Source of the DNA: Bin87 sp034428455
Lineage (GTDB): Bacteria; Chloroflexota; Dehalococcoidia; Lucifugimonadales; UBA3495
Reading direction: 5' to 3'
NCBI GenBank assembly: GCA_034428455.1
Contig: DAOUHZ010000006.1
Coordinates: 1-64,000 of the forward strand
Length of the DNA stretch: 64,000 nucleotides
The position numbers were made by a program, and so were the translations under genes. Under the pieces are notes generated by a model. The model searched no databases. It saw only the letters and a list, made by a program, of their open reading frames with translations, and was not told where the DNA came from. Shown in pieces: positions 38,689-47,352 of the stretch (its first letter is position 1; every line of letters starts with the position of its first letter).

Positions 38689-40239
38689 CTAATTGCCTTC
38701 CTTGATGAAGTCCGCCACTCGCTCGGCGATCATGATCGTCGTGGCGTTGGTGTTGGCGCGGATCACGTCGGGCATCACCGACGCATCTACCACGCGAATG
38801 TTCTGCATGCCGTAGACCCGGCAATATTGGTCAACCACCGCGTCCAGATCCGAGCCGGGGCCCATCTTGCAGGTGCCGGACGAATGGTGCTGGGTGTAGG
38901 CATTGCGCAACATCCACTGATCCAACGCGGCGTTGGATGCCAGATCCTCGTCCGTGGGGGACAGGCGCTCGGCGACGAATTCACGAAATATGGGCTGTTC
39001 CGCGATCCGCAGTCCCAATCGCACCGCTGCCCGCAGCCGCTGGCGGTCCACCGGATCGGACAGGTAGTCGTAGAACAGGTCGGGTTGCACGTGGGGGTCG
39101 GTGGAGGCTAGACGCAGGCGCCCGGCGGTGGCCGCGTTTTGCAAGGCCGCGCTGAAACCGAAGTGGAAGTCGTCCGTTTCGATGTTCACGCTGGCCGGGC
39201 GGTGCTCGCTGGTCATCAAGATCGGAGAAAGCTGGATGTCCCCGCGCGTTCCGGTGCCTTCCGGGCTGTAACGCAACGCCACCTGGATGCTGGGCGCGTC
39301 CAGATCCGGCGGGTCGCCGACCCCCCGGAACAGGCTGAACACCGCCGGGTGATCCCGCAGGTTCTCGCCGACTCCGGTAAGCTCGTGCACCAGCGGTATC
39401 CCCATTTCGCGGAGATGCTCGGCCGGGCCCACACCCGATAGCAAGAGAATCTGAGGAGAACCGATGGCGCCGGCGCTCAGGATTATTTGGTCGCCGTAGA
39501 CCTCAAAAATCTCGCCCCCGCTTTCCGCCTCCACACCCACGGCGGTCTTGTTTTCGAAGAGCACTCGGCGCGTTACTACGTTGCCACGCACCGTCAGGTT
39601 CATGCGATGGCGGGCGAGTGACAGGTAAGTCAACGAGGTGCTCATCCGCACGCCGTCGATGTTGTTCAGGGGGCGCGCCGCTACGCCGAACGAGTCGGGA
39701 TGGTTTTGGTCGGGGTCTTCCGGGAACCCCAGTTCGCGCACTGTGTCGTAAAACGCCTCTGCCACGGGCAGCCATTCGTGCCGCTTGTAGCGGCGCACTG
39801 GTATCGGCCCCGAGTTGCCGTGGAAGTCGTCCCCGCCGAAATCCAAGTCGTTTTCCAGGCGGCGGAAATATGGCAGCACCTTGGTGAAGGACCACTCGTC
39901 GTTTCCCCATATCGCCCAGTTGTCGTAATCCTCGGGCACGCCCCGGAACAGCACCTGGCCGTTGATGCTGGACGAACCGCCCATGGCCTTGCCGCGGGGG
40001 ATGATGATGGGCTCTTCCTGCTGCGGCGTTCCTTTGGCCAGATAGCCCCAACTGTGAGGGCCGTATGCGGAACGCCAGACGTTGTTGCCATCTTTCAGGT
40101 CGATGGGCAGGTGTTCAAAATCCGGGTAGTCCGGGCCCGCCTCGAGGAGCAGGACCGACACATTCGTGTCCTCTGTTAGTCGGGAGGCCAGGGCGCACCC
40201 GGCCGATCCTCCGCCGACGATTATGTAGTCATACTGCAA
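38689..40239 (-). CDS. GMC-family flavin oxidoreductase, second copy
   Basis: A 516-residue GMC oxidoreductase closely similar to the one at 12.6 kb: it shares RLTEDTNVSVLLLEAGPDYPDFE-like wording at the FAD end and YGMQNIRVVDASVMPD at the C-terminus. FAD motif GGGSAG is at 8-13; the GMC signature IIPRGKAMGGSSSINGQVLFRG and SAGAIGSPQILLLSGVGP are intact; catalytic His is in YTQHHSSGTCKMG and Asn in RANTNATTIM. It oxidises an unknown primary alcohol. No partner aldehyde dehydrogenase is next to it. Confidence 0.9.
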   Translation of the reverse strand: MQYDYIIVGGGSAGCALASRLTEDTNVSVLLLEAGPDYPDFEHLPIDLKDGNNVWRSAYGPHSWGYLAKGTPQQEEPIIIPRGKAMGGSSSINGQVLFRGVPEDYDNWAIWGNDEWSFTKVLPYFRRLENDLDFGGDDFHGNSGPIPVRRYKRHEWLPVAEAFYDTVRELGFPEDPDQNHPDSFGVAARPLNNIDGVRMSTSLTYLSLARHRMNLTVRGNVVTRRVLFENKTAVGVEAESGGEIFEVYGDQIILSAGAIGSPQILLLSGVGPAEHLREMGIPLVHELTGVGENLRDHPAVFSLFRGVGDPPDLDAPSIQVALRYSPEGTGTRGDIQLSPILMTSEHRPASVNIETDDFHFGFSAALQNAATAGRLRLASTDPHVQPDLFYDYLSDPVDRQRLRAAVRLGLRIAEQPIFREFVAERLSPTDEDLASNAALDQWMLRNAYTQHHSSGTCKMGPGSDLDAVVDQYCRVYGMQNIRVVDASVMPDVIRANTNATTIMIAERVADFIKEGN

Positions 40240-40284
40240 GGGGTCACCTCCCGACGATCAAATCCCGGTTTGGCGTGACGTTTA

Positions 40285-40671
40285 TCACAGTCCGCAACTG
40301 TCCAGCAGGCAATTGAAGAAATCGACGTCGTCCATGTCCCCCAGGGTTTCCTCATGCCGGTCCGCCAGGTGACGCATGATCCGCGGGGTGTTCATGGGAA
40401 CCAGCAAAGCCGTGGCGTTGATGCTGATGATGCCGATCATAGGATAGGCCGTGAAACGCCCAGCGGCCTGGGATTGCTGCTCGCAGCGCAAGCACCGGAC
40501 GGTAATTTCTTCGTCACGCTCGTCAAAAATCAGGCGAATCAACGGAGCCCCGTCCAGTTGGGCGTCGTACACTTCGCCGTTGCCGAACTGGTCGGGACCG
40601 ATGTATTCCGCAGCCAGCGAGTTTGTCCACCCTTCCGGTGGGTACACGACCCGATTACTGTCCCTCGGCAT
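40285..40671 (-). CDS. Hypothetical protein with a CxxC pair
   Basis: A 128-residue protein, not recognised. ATG 40671 is preferred because GAGGTG lies six bases upstream; the frame is open to 40794 and beyond. It contains VRCLRCEQQS, a CxxC that could bind zinc, flanked by beta-rich segments (LIRLIFDERDEEITVRC and FTAYPMIGIISINATALLVP), and a C-terminal helical part rich in His and Asp ending in NCLLDSCGL. It is a single gene between the GMC oxidoreductase and the divergent SDR. Confidence 0.55.
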   Translation of the reverse strand: MPRDSNRVVYPPEGWTNSLAAEYIGPDQFGNGEVYDAQLDGAPLIRLIFDERDEEITVRCLRCEQQSQAAGRFTAYPMIGIISINATALLVPMNTPRIMRHLADRHEETLGDMDDVDFFNCLLDSCGL

Positions 40672-40854
40672 GTCCGGCACCTCGAAAACCAGATAGAAAA
40701 CGCGTTGCACGATTTTACCCCATCGTCGTTGCGATCCGCCACGCCGAACGCCTGCAGGGTTGCGGTTGCTCCGCACCCGGCGGTGTGGCACCATGACCCT
40801 CCTTATTGTTACGATGGTCAGCGCAGTGTATTCAACCACCACAGGAGTGCGCCC

Positions 40855-41649
40855 ATGAGTCTGGATATCTTTGACGTCAGCGGCCAGAAAGTGCTGCTGG
40901 TTGGTGCGGGTCGGGGCATTGGGAAGGGCATCGCCCTGGCGTTTGCCCAAGCCGGGGCGGATGTTGCCGTTACGGGCTTGACCCCGACCGGCGTGAACCG
41001 GGTTGCCGACGAAATCAGGACCATGGGCGGGACTTGCCTTCCGCTCACTGGGGACGCTACCACCGGCGCTGATACCGACGCTATCGTCGAACGTACCATC
41101 GCTGAATTTGGACACATCGACACGCTGATCAACTGCGTCGGAGACGCCATCCGCAAGCCGGTGGCGCAGCTTCCCGGCAGTGATGTACCCGGCATGACCG
41201 AAGCCGAATGGCACAGCATCGTCGATATCAACCTGACCGAGGCATTCCAGGGTTGCCGCGCTGTGGCGCCCCACATGCTGGAGCGGAGACAGGGCAACGT
41301 GATCAACATCAGCGGCTGGGCATCTTTCCGGGGGCGCCCGATGTCTGCTGCCTATGACGCCGCCAAGGCCGGCCTGATGCGGTTCACCGAGTGCGTTGCC
41401 CAGGAGTGGGCGCCCTTTGGCATCCGCTGCAATGCCATCGCACCGGGGTCCTTTCCCGATCCGGAGCAGATGTCCGAGGAGGCTTTCGCGGCCCGCGACG
41501 CGGCGGCCGGAGAAACCGTTCCGCTCTCCCGGGTCGGCAGGCTCATTGAGGTTGGCTACCTGGCGGTCTATCTGGCGTCACCCGCCGCAACTTACGTGAC
41601 CGGCCAGACTTGGGCTATCGATGGCGGAGTGAGCATCAAGCATCCGTAG
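40855..41649 (+). CDS. SDR-family oxidoreductase
   Basis: A 264-residue classical short-chain dehydrogenase. The cofactor glycine motif is GAGRGIGKG, catalytic Ser is in NISGWAS, and the active pair is YDAAK. The C-terminal IDGGVSIKHP is typical of FabG-like enzymes. It reduces or oxidises a hydroxyl/keto group with NAD(P); the substrate is unknown. ATG 40855 follows ACAGGAG. The next gene encodes an acyl-CoA synthetase, but an inverted-repeat element separates them, so joint expression is uncertain. Confidence 0.9.
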   Translation: MSLDIFDVSGQKVLLVGAGRGIGKGIALAFAQAGADVAVTGLTPTGVNRVADEIRTMGGTCLPLTGDATTGADTDAIVERTIAEFGHIDTLINCVGDAIRKPVAQLPGSDVPGMTEAEWHSIVDINLTEAFQGCRAVAPHMLERRQGNVINISGWASFRGRPMSAAYDAAKAGLMRFTECVAQEWAPFGIRCNAIAPGSFPDPEQMSEEAFAARDAAAGETVPLSRVGRLIEVGYLAVYLASPAATYVTGQTWAIDGGVSIKHP

Positions 41650-41666
41650 AACATATTGACCAAATA

Positions 41667-41765
41667 CCGTCGTTCCTGCGCAAGCAGGGACCCAGACGAT
41701 CACGGCAAGCGGAACGTCAGCTTTGTTTTGTACTTGCTGGATTCCCGCTTTCGCGGGAATGACGG
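41667..41765. mobile_element. MITE-like element with 29-base inverted ends
   Basis: Two 29-base arms (41667-41695 and 41737-41765) are inverted copies with 6 differences. Each is itself palindromic around TTCCCGCGAAAGCGGGAA-type cores (TTCCTGCGCAAGCAGGGA in the left arm). The 41-base middle codes for nothing. The core resembles REP/correia-like repeats widespread in bacteria. It lies between the SDR and acyl-CoA synthetase genes. Confidence 0.6.
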
Positions 41766-41786
41766 ACTGGATGCAGGAGATTCGCC

Positions 41787-43400
41787 ATGACTATGCATTA
41801 TGAATTGCTGGCTAACCGAATTCTGGAGCGCGCAGTAACCCACTTCCCCAACAAGGAAATCGTGACGAGGGTGGGCGAGGATACTCATCGCTATACCTAC
41901 GCCGAGATGTTCACGCGCACCGCACGATTGGGCAACGCCCTGCGGGAGTTGGGGATTGGCCCCGGGGATCGGGTCGGCACTTTCGCCTGGAACACCTACC
42001 GACACCTGGAAGCGTACTTCGCGCCGGCGACCATTGGCGCGATTACGCATACGATCAACATCCGACTGGCGCCCGACGACATGGCGTACATCATCAATCA
42101 CGCGGGGGATAAGGCGCTGCTGATCGACCCTGACCTGGCGCCCTTGATCGAAGCGATCGCCGACCGTCTGACCTCGGTGGAGCACTTTGTCATCCTTGGG
42201 GGGCCGGACGAAATGTCCACAACTCTGCCCTGCGCTGCTTGCTACGAAACCCTCCTGGATGCGGCGTCGCCTGAGTATCGCCCGGCCGATGTCGATGAAT
42301 ACTCGACTATGGGCCTCTGCTACACCTCGGCGACCACCGGCCTGCCCAAAGGCGTGGCCTACTCCCACCGGGCCGTGTATCTCCATTCCATGACCGCCGC
42401 CACCGCCGATATGCTTGCCGTTTCGGAACGTGACCGGATCATGGCTATCGTGCCGATGTTTCACGCCAACTGCTGGGGCTTCCCCTACGCGGCCACGATG
42501 TTCGGCGCTTCCCAGATCTTCCCCGGCGTGCGACCGGACCCGCGAGTGATCTGCGAAATGATCGAGCGCGAGCGGGTGACCATCAGCGCCGGCGTGCCGA
42601 CAATCTGGATCGGCGTTCTCGACTATCTTCAGCGCTCCGGCATAGAGTACGATCTGTCCTCGCTGCGCCAGGTCGTGAGCGGTGGCTCCGCGGTGCCTCT
42701 TGCCATTTTGCAGGCGTACCGGGATCAGCTGGGCGTCGAAATTGTCCACGCCTACGGCATGACCGAGGCGGCCCCGCTGATCTCGGTGAACCGGCGGCGC
42801 AGCTGGCTGGACGAGATGTCAGATGAGAAACGCCTGGAGCTGAATGCCAACCAGGGGGTTGTCGCCCCCGGCATCGATATGAAGCTTGCCGACGAGAACG
42901 GCGACGAATTGGCCTGGGATGGCGAACAGCGCGGCGAACTCTGGTTCCGCGGACCGTGGCTGGCGGACCATTACGTGGATGACGAGCGCAGCGCGGAGAC
43001 CTTCATCGACGGGTGGTACCACAGTGGGGACATCGCCACCATCGACGCCAACGGCTACATCCAGATCGTCGACCGGGTCAAGGACATGGTGAAGAGCGGC
43101 GGCGAGTGGATTTCGTCGGTGGACCTCGAGTCGGCGATCATGGCCCACCCGGATGTGCTGGAAGCTGCCGTGATCGCCATCCCTGATCCCCAGTGGCAGG
43201 AACGGCCACTGGCCTGCGTGGTGGCGCGTTCGGAAACGTCAGGCCAGTTGACCAAGGACACAATCCTGGATTTCATACGGCCCGACTTCGCCCGCTGGTG
43301 GCTCCCCGACGACGTGGTGTTCATCGACGAAATACCCAAAACCAGCGTGGGCAAGTTCGACAAGAAGGTGCTGCGGGAGCGGTTTGAGCATCACCGCTGA
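41787..43400 (+). CDS. Long/medium-chain acyl-CoA synthetase
   Basis: A 537-residue member of the AMP-forming ligases. The phosphate loop is YTSATTGLPKGVAYSHRAV, the A5 motif is YGMTEAAP, A7 is YHSGDIATID, A8 is IVDRVKDMVKSGGEWIS, and A10 lysine is in PKTSVGKFDKK. It activates a fatty or aromatic acid to its CoA thioester by way of an adenylate. FadD3/AlkK-type medium-chain synthetases fit best. The start has CAGGAG nearby. The stop is 10 bases before ccmA. Confidence 0.9.
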   Translation: MTMHYELLANRILERAVTHFPNKEIVTRVGEDTHRYTYAEMFTRTARLGNALRELGIGPGDRVGTFAWNTYRHLEAYFAPATIGAITHTINIRLAPDDMAYIINHAGDKALLIDPDLAPLIEAIADRLTSVEHFVILGGPDEMSTTLPCAACYETLLDAASPEYRPADVDEYSTMGLCYTSATTGLPKGVAYSHRAVYLHSMTAATADMLAVSERDRIMAIVPMFHANCWGFPYAATMFGASQIFPGVRPDPRVICEMIERERVTISAGVPTIWIGVLDYLQRSGIEYDLSSLRQVVSGGSAVPLAILQAYRDQLGVEIVHAYGMTEAAPLISVNRRRSWLDEMSDEKRLELNANQGVVAPGIDMKLADENGDELAWDGEQRGELWFRGPWLADHYVDDERSAETFIDGWYHSGDIATIDANGYIQIVDRVKDMVKSGGEWISSVDLESAIMAHPDVLEAAVIAIPDPQWQERPLACVVARSETSGQLTKDTILDFIRPDFARWWLPDDVVFIDEIPKTSVGKFDKKVLRERFEHHR

Positions 43401-43409
43401 ACCCATCGG

Positions 43410-44135
43410 ATGAGCCAACCATCGTCCGGTTCGCCGGCCATCTCGGCCGTCGGTCTGCGCAAGGACTACGGTGACCGCAGCGTTCTGAGGAGCGTTGACG
43501 TATCCGTGCCGTGGGGCCTGACCGCGGTGCTCTTCGGACCCAACGGGGCGGGCAAGACCACATTGCTGCGTATCTTAGCCGGGCTCTCGCGTGCGGACAC
43601 TGGCGAAGTGCAAATCGCCGGGCTGCGGATGCGCCGTTCCGGCGGGCGAGCGCGCACCCTGCTCGGTTTCGTTGGTCACCAGACCCTGCTGTACAGCGAC
43701 CTGACTTGCCGCGAAAACCTGATCTTCTATGCGAAACTTTACGGCATTGACCGTCCCGCCAGCCGCATCGACAATGTCCTCGAGCAGTTGAACCTCGCCG
43801 ACCGGGCGGAGCGCCGGGTGCGCACTTTGTCCCACGGGATGCAGAAGCGCTTGTCAGTGGCCCGCGCAATCCTGCACGAACCCGCGGTGCTGTTGCTGGA
43901 CGAGCCTGAATCGGGTCTCGATGCGGGCTCGGTCGCGTCCCTTGGCGACCTCCTGAAAGATTGGACCGCGTCGGGTAAGAGTGCTTTGCTAACCACGCAC
44001 AGCTCCGAAATCGGACAGGCCTGGGCCGACCGCATCTTCAGGCTGGAGCGGGGGAGATTGGCAGAGGAGATGCCTTCGCCTGGGGATGCCGCCGCGGCGT
44101 TCACCGCCGCAACGCCCGGCGCCGCTGACGGCTGA
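43410..44135 (+). CDS. ccmA: Heme exporter ATPase CcmA
   Basis: A 241-residue ABC ATPase with Walker A GPNGAGKTT, signature LSHGMQKR (the SHGM form typical of CcmA), Walker B LLLDEPESGLD and switch His in TTHS. With CcmB, CcmC and CcmD it powers release of holo-CcmE from the heme-loading complex during cytochrome c maturation. It is the first ccm gene of a five-gene run and begins 10 bases after the acyl-CoA synthetase stop, so it may be read through from there. Confidence 0.88.
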   Translation: MSQPSSGSPAISAVGLRKDYGDRSVLRSVDVSVPWGLTAVLFGPNGAGKTTLLRILAGLSRADTGEVQIAGLRMRRSGGRARTLLGFVGHQTLLYSDLTCRENLIFYAKLYGIDRPASRIDNVLEQLNLADRAERRVRTLSHGMQKRLSVARAILHEPAVLLLDEPESGLDAGSVASLGDLLKDWTASGKSALLTTHSSEIGQAWADRIFRLERGRLAEEMPSPGDAAAAFTAATPGAADG

Positions 44136-44159
44136 GGCGGCCCAATTGGATCGTTGCCC

Positions 44160-44834
44160 ATGCGACTGCTCAGCGCGACCCTGGCGATAGCGTGGAAGGA
44201 TGTCCGGCTCGAGATCCGTTCCCGAGACACCATCGTTTCCGCCCTGATCTTCGGGCTGATCGTGGTCGTAGTGTTCAATTTCGGCCTGAACCGGACGCCC
44301 GGAAGTCTGGCGCCGGTGGCGCCGGGCCTTCTCTGGGTAGCGTATGGTTTCGTCGGGGTGCTGGCGATGAACCGTGCGTTCGCGCGGGAGCAGGAGCAAG
44401 GCGCGCTGGATGGGTTGCTTGCGGCCCCGGTCAGCCGTGATGCCGTTTTCCTGGGCAAGATGCTGGGCACGCTGGCATTCATGCTGGTCATCGAGGCCGT
44501 CCTGCTGCCTGTATTTGCGGTGATGCTGGGCTTGCCAACGCTGTCTCCCACGCTGGGACTCATAATCCTGCTTGCAACCGTCGGTTTCGCCACCGTAGGG
44601 ACTTTCTTTGCCGCCATCGCGGCTCAAACCCGGTCACGAGAAATTCTGCTGCCCGTTCTCTTCTTCCCGGTGATTGTGCCGGTAATCATCGCGGCCGTGG
44701 AGGCCAGCGCCTTGGTGTTGCAGGGCGGGCCAATGTCGCCAGTCTGGACGCGGTGGCTCCCGCTGTTGGTGGTGTTTGACGCACTGTTTTTGGTAATATG
44801 CCCGTGGATATTCGGGTATGTGTTCGAGGGATAG
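44160..44834 (+). CDS. ccmB: Heme exporter permease CcmB
   Basis: A 224-residue membrane protein with six hydrophobic segments. Family landmarks are an N-terminal ATLAIAWKDVRLEIRSRD, the EQEQGALDGLLAAPVSRDAVFLGKML loop, and RSREILLPVLFFPVIVPVIIAAV. It forms the membrane part of the CcmAB complex. ATG 44160 is used instead of the in-frame TTG at 44154. It starts 24 bases after ccmA. Confidence 0.9.
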   Translation: MRLLSATLAIAWKDVRLEIRSRDTIVSALIFGLIVVVVFNFGLNRTPGSLAPVAPGLLWVAYGFVGVLAMNRAFAREQEQGALDGLLAAPVSRDAVFLGKMLGTLAFMLVIEAVLLPVFAVMLGLPTLSPTLGLIILLATVGFATVGTFFAAIAAQTRSREILLPVLFFPVIVPVIIAAVEASALVLQGGPMSPVWTRWLPLLVVFDALFLVICPWIFGYVFEG

Positions 44835-44840
44835 CGTAGC

Positions 44841-45575
44841 TTGGCCGCAATAACGGGCCGTGGCCCTTTCAATAGCCCGATTCGATCCTCCCTGCGCGAT
44901 CCCCGTTCCTGGCTGCTGGCGCTTACGGCGGCCCTGACCATCATCGACGGGTATCTGATCTTCATGGTGGCTCCCACCGACCTGGTGCTGGGCCATATCC
45001 AGCGCATCTTCTACATCCACGTCCCCATCTCCATCCTGTCTTTCCTGGGGTTCCTGGTTTGCGCCGTGGCCGGCGTCGGTTATATCATTCGGCGAGGTGA
45101 ACTGTGGGATCGCGTGGCTCATGCGGCCGCAGAAGTCGGCGTCGTCTTCGTCACGCTGGCCCTGGTCACCGGGGTCATCTGGGCCCGGCCGGTGTGGGGG
45201 GTCTGGTGGACTTGGGAGCCGCGGCTAACCACGACGTTAATCTTGTGGCTGATCTACGTCGCGTACCTGATGATCCGGCACTATGCTCCCACCCCGCAGC
45301 AGGGACGGGCCTGGTCGGCCGTGGTCGGCATCATCGGGTTTGTCGACGTGCCAATTGTCTACTATTCCGTGCAATGGTGGCGATCGATCCATCCCGTGCA
45401 GGTGATCGGGCCCGAGGCGGCAGACGACGCCCTTGAGCCCATCATGGCCCGGATCCTCATCTTCTCATTGATCGCCGCGCTTGCGCTGTTCTCGTATCTG
45501 TTGCTGGAACGAGTGGCTCTGCGGGGAGCGGAGGACGCCGTTTCCACTATCCGCCGTCAAGGAACCTACGACTAG
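44841..45575 (+). CDS. ccmC: Heme-handling protein CcmC
   Basis: A 244-residue membrane protein with six helices and the tryptophan-rich periplasmic segment VWGVWWTWEPRLT, the heme-contact motif of CcmC. His in FYIHVP and His in RHYAPTP match the expected axial ligands. It places heme on CcmE. A TTG at 44841 is the only start that keeps the full N-terminus; no ATG precedes the first helix in frame. It is 6 bases after ccmB. CcsA-like proteins share the motif, but the ccmB neighbour supports CcmC. Confidence 0.9.
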   Translation: MAAITGRGPFNSPIRSSLRDPRSWLLALTAALTIIDGYLIFMVAPTDLVLGHIQRIFYIHVPISILSFLGFLVCAVAGVGYIIRRGELWDRVAHAAAEVGVVFVTLALVTGVIWARPVWGVWWTWEPRLTTTLILWLIYVAYLMIRHYAPTPQQGRAWSAVVGIIGFVDVPIVYYSVQWWRSIHPVQVIGPEAADDALEPIMARILIFSLIAALALFSYLLLERVALRGAEDAVSTIRRQGTYD

Positions 45576-45576
45576 A

Positions 45577-45765
45577 ATGTCCGTGCCACCCAATAACCTG
45601 CCGTTCCTGTTCGCCGCTTTCGCCGTCGTGTGGGCGGTGTTCTTCATCTACGCCGCCTACATGTCCTGGCGTCGTCGGTCGGTTCAAAGGGACTTGCAAG
45701 AACTCCAATCGACGGTCGAGGTTGCGGACGAACCCGACGCAGACGAGGCGGAGCGAACCGAGTAG
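45577..45765 (+). CDS. ccmD: CcmD-like small membrane protein
   Basis: A 62-residue protein with one membrane helix (NLPFLFAAFAVVWAVFFIYAAYM) and a charged cytoplasmic tail starting WRRRSVQRDLQELQ. This is the layout of CcmD, which stabilises CcmC and CcmE. It starts one base after the ccmC stop and precedes ccmE. Sequence is too short for firm assignment; position decides it. Confidence 0.75.
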   Translation: MSVPPNNLPFLFAAFAVVWAVFFIYAAYMSWRRRSVQRDLQELQSTVEVADEPDADEAERTE

Positions 45766-45809
45766 GTATAATGGTATGTGATCCACCTGTCGACGAGTAT
45801 TGATTTCCC

Positions 45810-46364
45810 ATGCAGACTGACCCCTACACTGGATCCGTTCCCGCCGTCGCGCAAGCCGTGGAGGAGGAAACCGAGCGTTCCGCGTGGCGTAGCCATCGCA
45901 CCCGTCTGCTGATCTTGGGAGGCGTCATCGCCCTGGCGGTGGCCTACATGGTGTACGCCGCCTTCCCCGGGAACACGCTGTACTTCGTCACCGTCAGCGA
46001 GTTCATGGATGATCCCAAACTTCAAGATGGCCAGACCCTGCGAGTAGCCGGCGCCCTGGCTCCCGGTACCTTTCGCCGGGAGGATGGGTCCACGCTGTCC
46101 CGTTTCAACCTGGGCGACAAGGTGGCCGAGGTGCCGGGGATCGCCCCGGGCAGCCCGCAGATGGAGGCCAGCTATGTCGGCGTCCTGCCGGACCTGTTCT
46201 TTAACCCACACTCCGAGATTATCCTGGAAGGTCATTACGACGGGCGCGAGGGGATTTTTGCGACGGACAACATCCTGGTCAAGTGTCCGTCCAAGTACCA
46301 GTCGATGCAGGCCGAGAACCCTGATGTCTTACCGGGAGCTGTGGCGCCCGCCCAGTCCTACTGA
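45810..46364 (+). CDS. ccmE: Heme chaperone CcmE, CxxxY variant
   Basis: A 184-residue protein with one N-terminal membrane helix (residues 33-51) and a periplasmic OB-fold beta barrel. In E. coli CcmE, heme is attached covalently to His130 in HxxxY. Here the equivalent site is CPSKY, Cys159 to Tyr163, the CxxxY form known from archaea and some sulfate reducers, where Cys replaces His. The N-terminal ~30 residues are a charged cytoplasmic tail, unusually long. No ccmF, ccmG or ccmH follows; the next gene is convergent. Confidence 0.88.
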   Translation: MQTDPYTGSVPAVAQAVEEETERSAWRSHRTRLLILGGVIALAVAYMVYAAFPGNTLYFVTVSEFMDDPKLQDGQTLRVAGALAPGTFRREDGSTLSRFNLGDKVAEVPGIAPGSPQMEASYVGVLPDLFFNPHSEIILEGHYDGREGIFATDNILVKCPSKYQSMQAENPDVLPGAVAPAQSY

Positions 46365-46434
46365 TTAGCCACTGACCAATCCCTGGCTGGGAACTCGAAG
46401 CTGGCGGCCGCATCGCACAGATAGATAAAACGAA

Positions 46435-46456
46435 GGCGGCGCCTCTCGACGCCGCC
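46435..46456. terminator. Bidirectional hairpin between ccmE and korB
   Basis: GGCGGCG and CGCCGCC form a 7-bp stem with an 8-base loop in the 121-base gap between two convergent genes. Confidence 0.55.
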
Positions 46457-46485
46457 CTGTTGTACTGCCAGGTTTTAGGGCAGGA

Positions 46486-47352
46486 CTAGAACGCGTAAGC
46501 GTTCATCAACTGCTCCACGGAGCGCTCGCGGGCCTTGGCCCGTATGGTTTCCATGTTGGCTTCCAGCGACCCCCGGGTCTCGTCCTTGTAGATGACGCCC
46601 ACAGGCAGGCCGCCCTGCTGCACCAGCTCGTACGCAGCCTGCTTGCTGGACGGGTCGTGGTCTTCAGGAATGTCCCAAAGCGCCGGGGCGATGCCTTCTC
46701 TGGCGTTGCCTTTGATCAGCTGGAAGGTGTCGTTGTAAGTCACACATGGCGACTGAACATGGATCATCGCCATCCCGTCGTGGTTCATGCCCTCGTTGAT
46801 TAGTCGCGCCAGGACGCGGGGCTGGCCGGAAAAGCCGGACGCGATGTACGACATGCCCAAGGTCAGGTACAACTCCAGGGGATCCAGGTCCTCTTCGACC
46901 TTCCCGAAGGGCGTGCTGCTGGTGACTGCGCCCATCTCGGTGGTGGGCGAGCTCTGGCCCTTGGTAAGACCGTATACGCCGTTGTCCATGATCACGGCGG
47001 TCAGATTGACGTTGCGAGCCGCCTGCGGGGCAATATGTTCACCGCCGATGCTCAGGAAATCGCCGTCTCCGGCCACGATGATCACGTTCAGCTCTGGCCG
47101 GGCCATCTTGACGCCCATGGCCACGGGGAGCGTCCGACCGTGAATTCCGTGGATGCCATAGGGTTGCTCGCCTTCCAGAAGGTGCACCAGGTTGCCGCTG
47201 CACCCGATGCCGGCCACCACCACGTTGTTTTCGATGGGCAGGCCGGTTTCCTCCAGCCGGTTGATCATGGCGAATTCCAGCGCGCGGCGCACGCCGAAGT
47301 CCCCGCACCCGGGGCACCATTTGAAGTCGTATTCCGGGTTCTTCTTGCTCAT
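46486..47352 (-). CDS. korB: 2-oxoacid:ferredoxin oxidoreductase beta subunit
   Basis: A 288-residue thiamine-diphosphate subunit. WCPGCGDFGVRRAL and GIGCSGNLVHLL hold cysteines near the cofactor and cluster; the ThDP motif is GDGDFLSIGGEH and then NGVYGLTKGQSSPT. It pairs with the alpha subunit upstream to convert 2-oxoglutarate or another 2-oxoacid to the acyl-CoA while reducing ferredoxin. The length and QSSPT wording fit the KorB type. ATG 47352 overlaps the korA stop by 4 bases (ATGA). Confidence 0.9.
   Translation of the reverse strand: MSKKNPEYDFKWCPGCGDFGVRRALEFAMINRLEETGLPIENNVVVAGIGCSGNLVHLLEGEQPYGIHGIHGRTLPVAMGVKMARPELNVIIVAGDGDFLSIGGEHIAPQAARNVNLTAVIMDNGVYGLTKGQSSPTTEMGAVTSSTPFGKVEEDLDPLELYLTLGMSYIASGFSGQPRVLARLINEGMNHDGMAMIHVQSPCVTYNDTFQLIKGNAREGIAPALWDIPEDHDPSSKQAAYELVQQGGLPVGVIYKDETRGSLEANMETIRAKARERSVEQLMNAYAF

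Noticed and set aside
40354..40854. N-terminal extension of the SDR
   Set aside because: The open frame upstream of ATG 40855 lies over the opposite-strand gene; the SDR fold starts at 40855, which has a Shine-Dalgarno.
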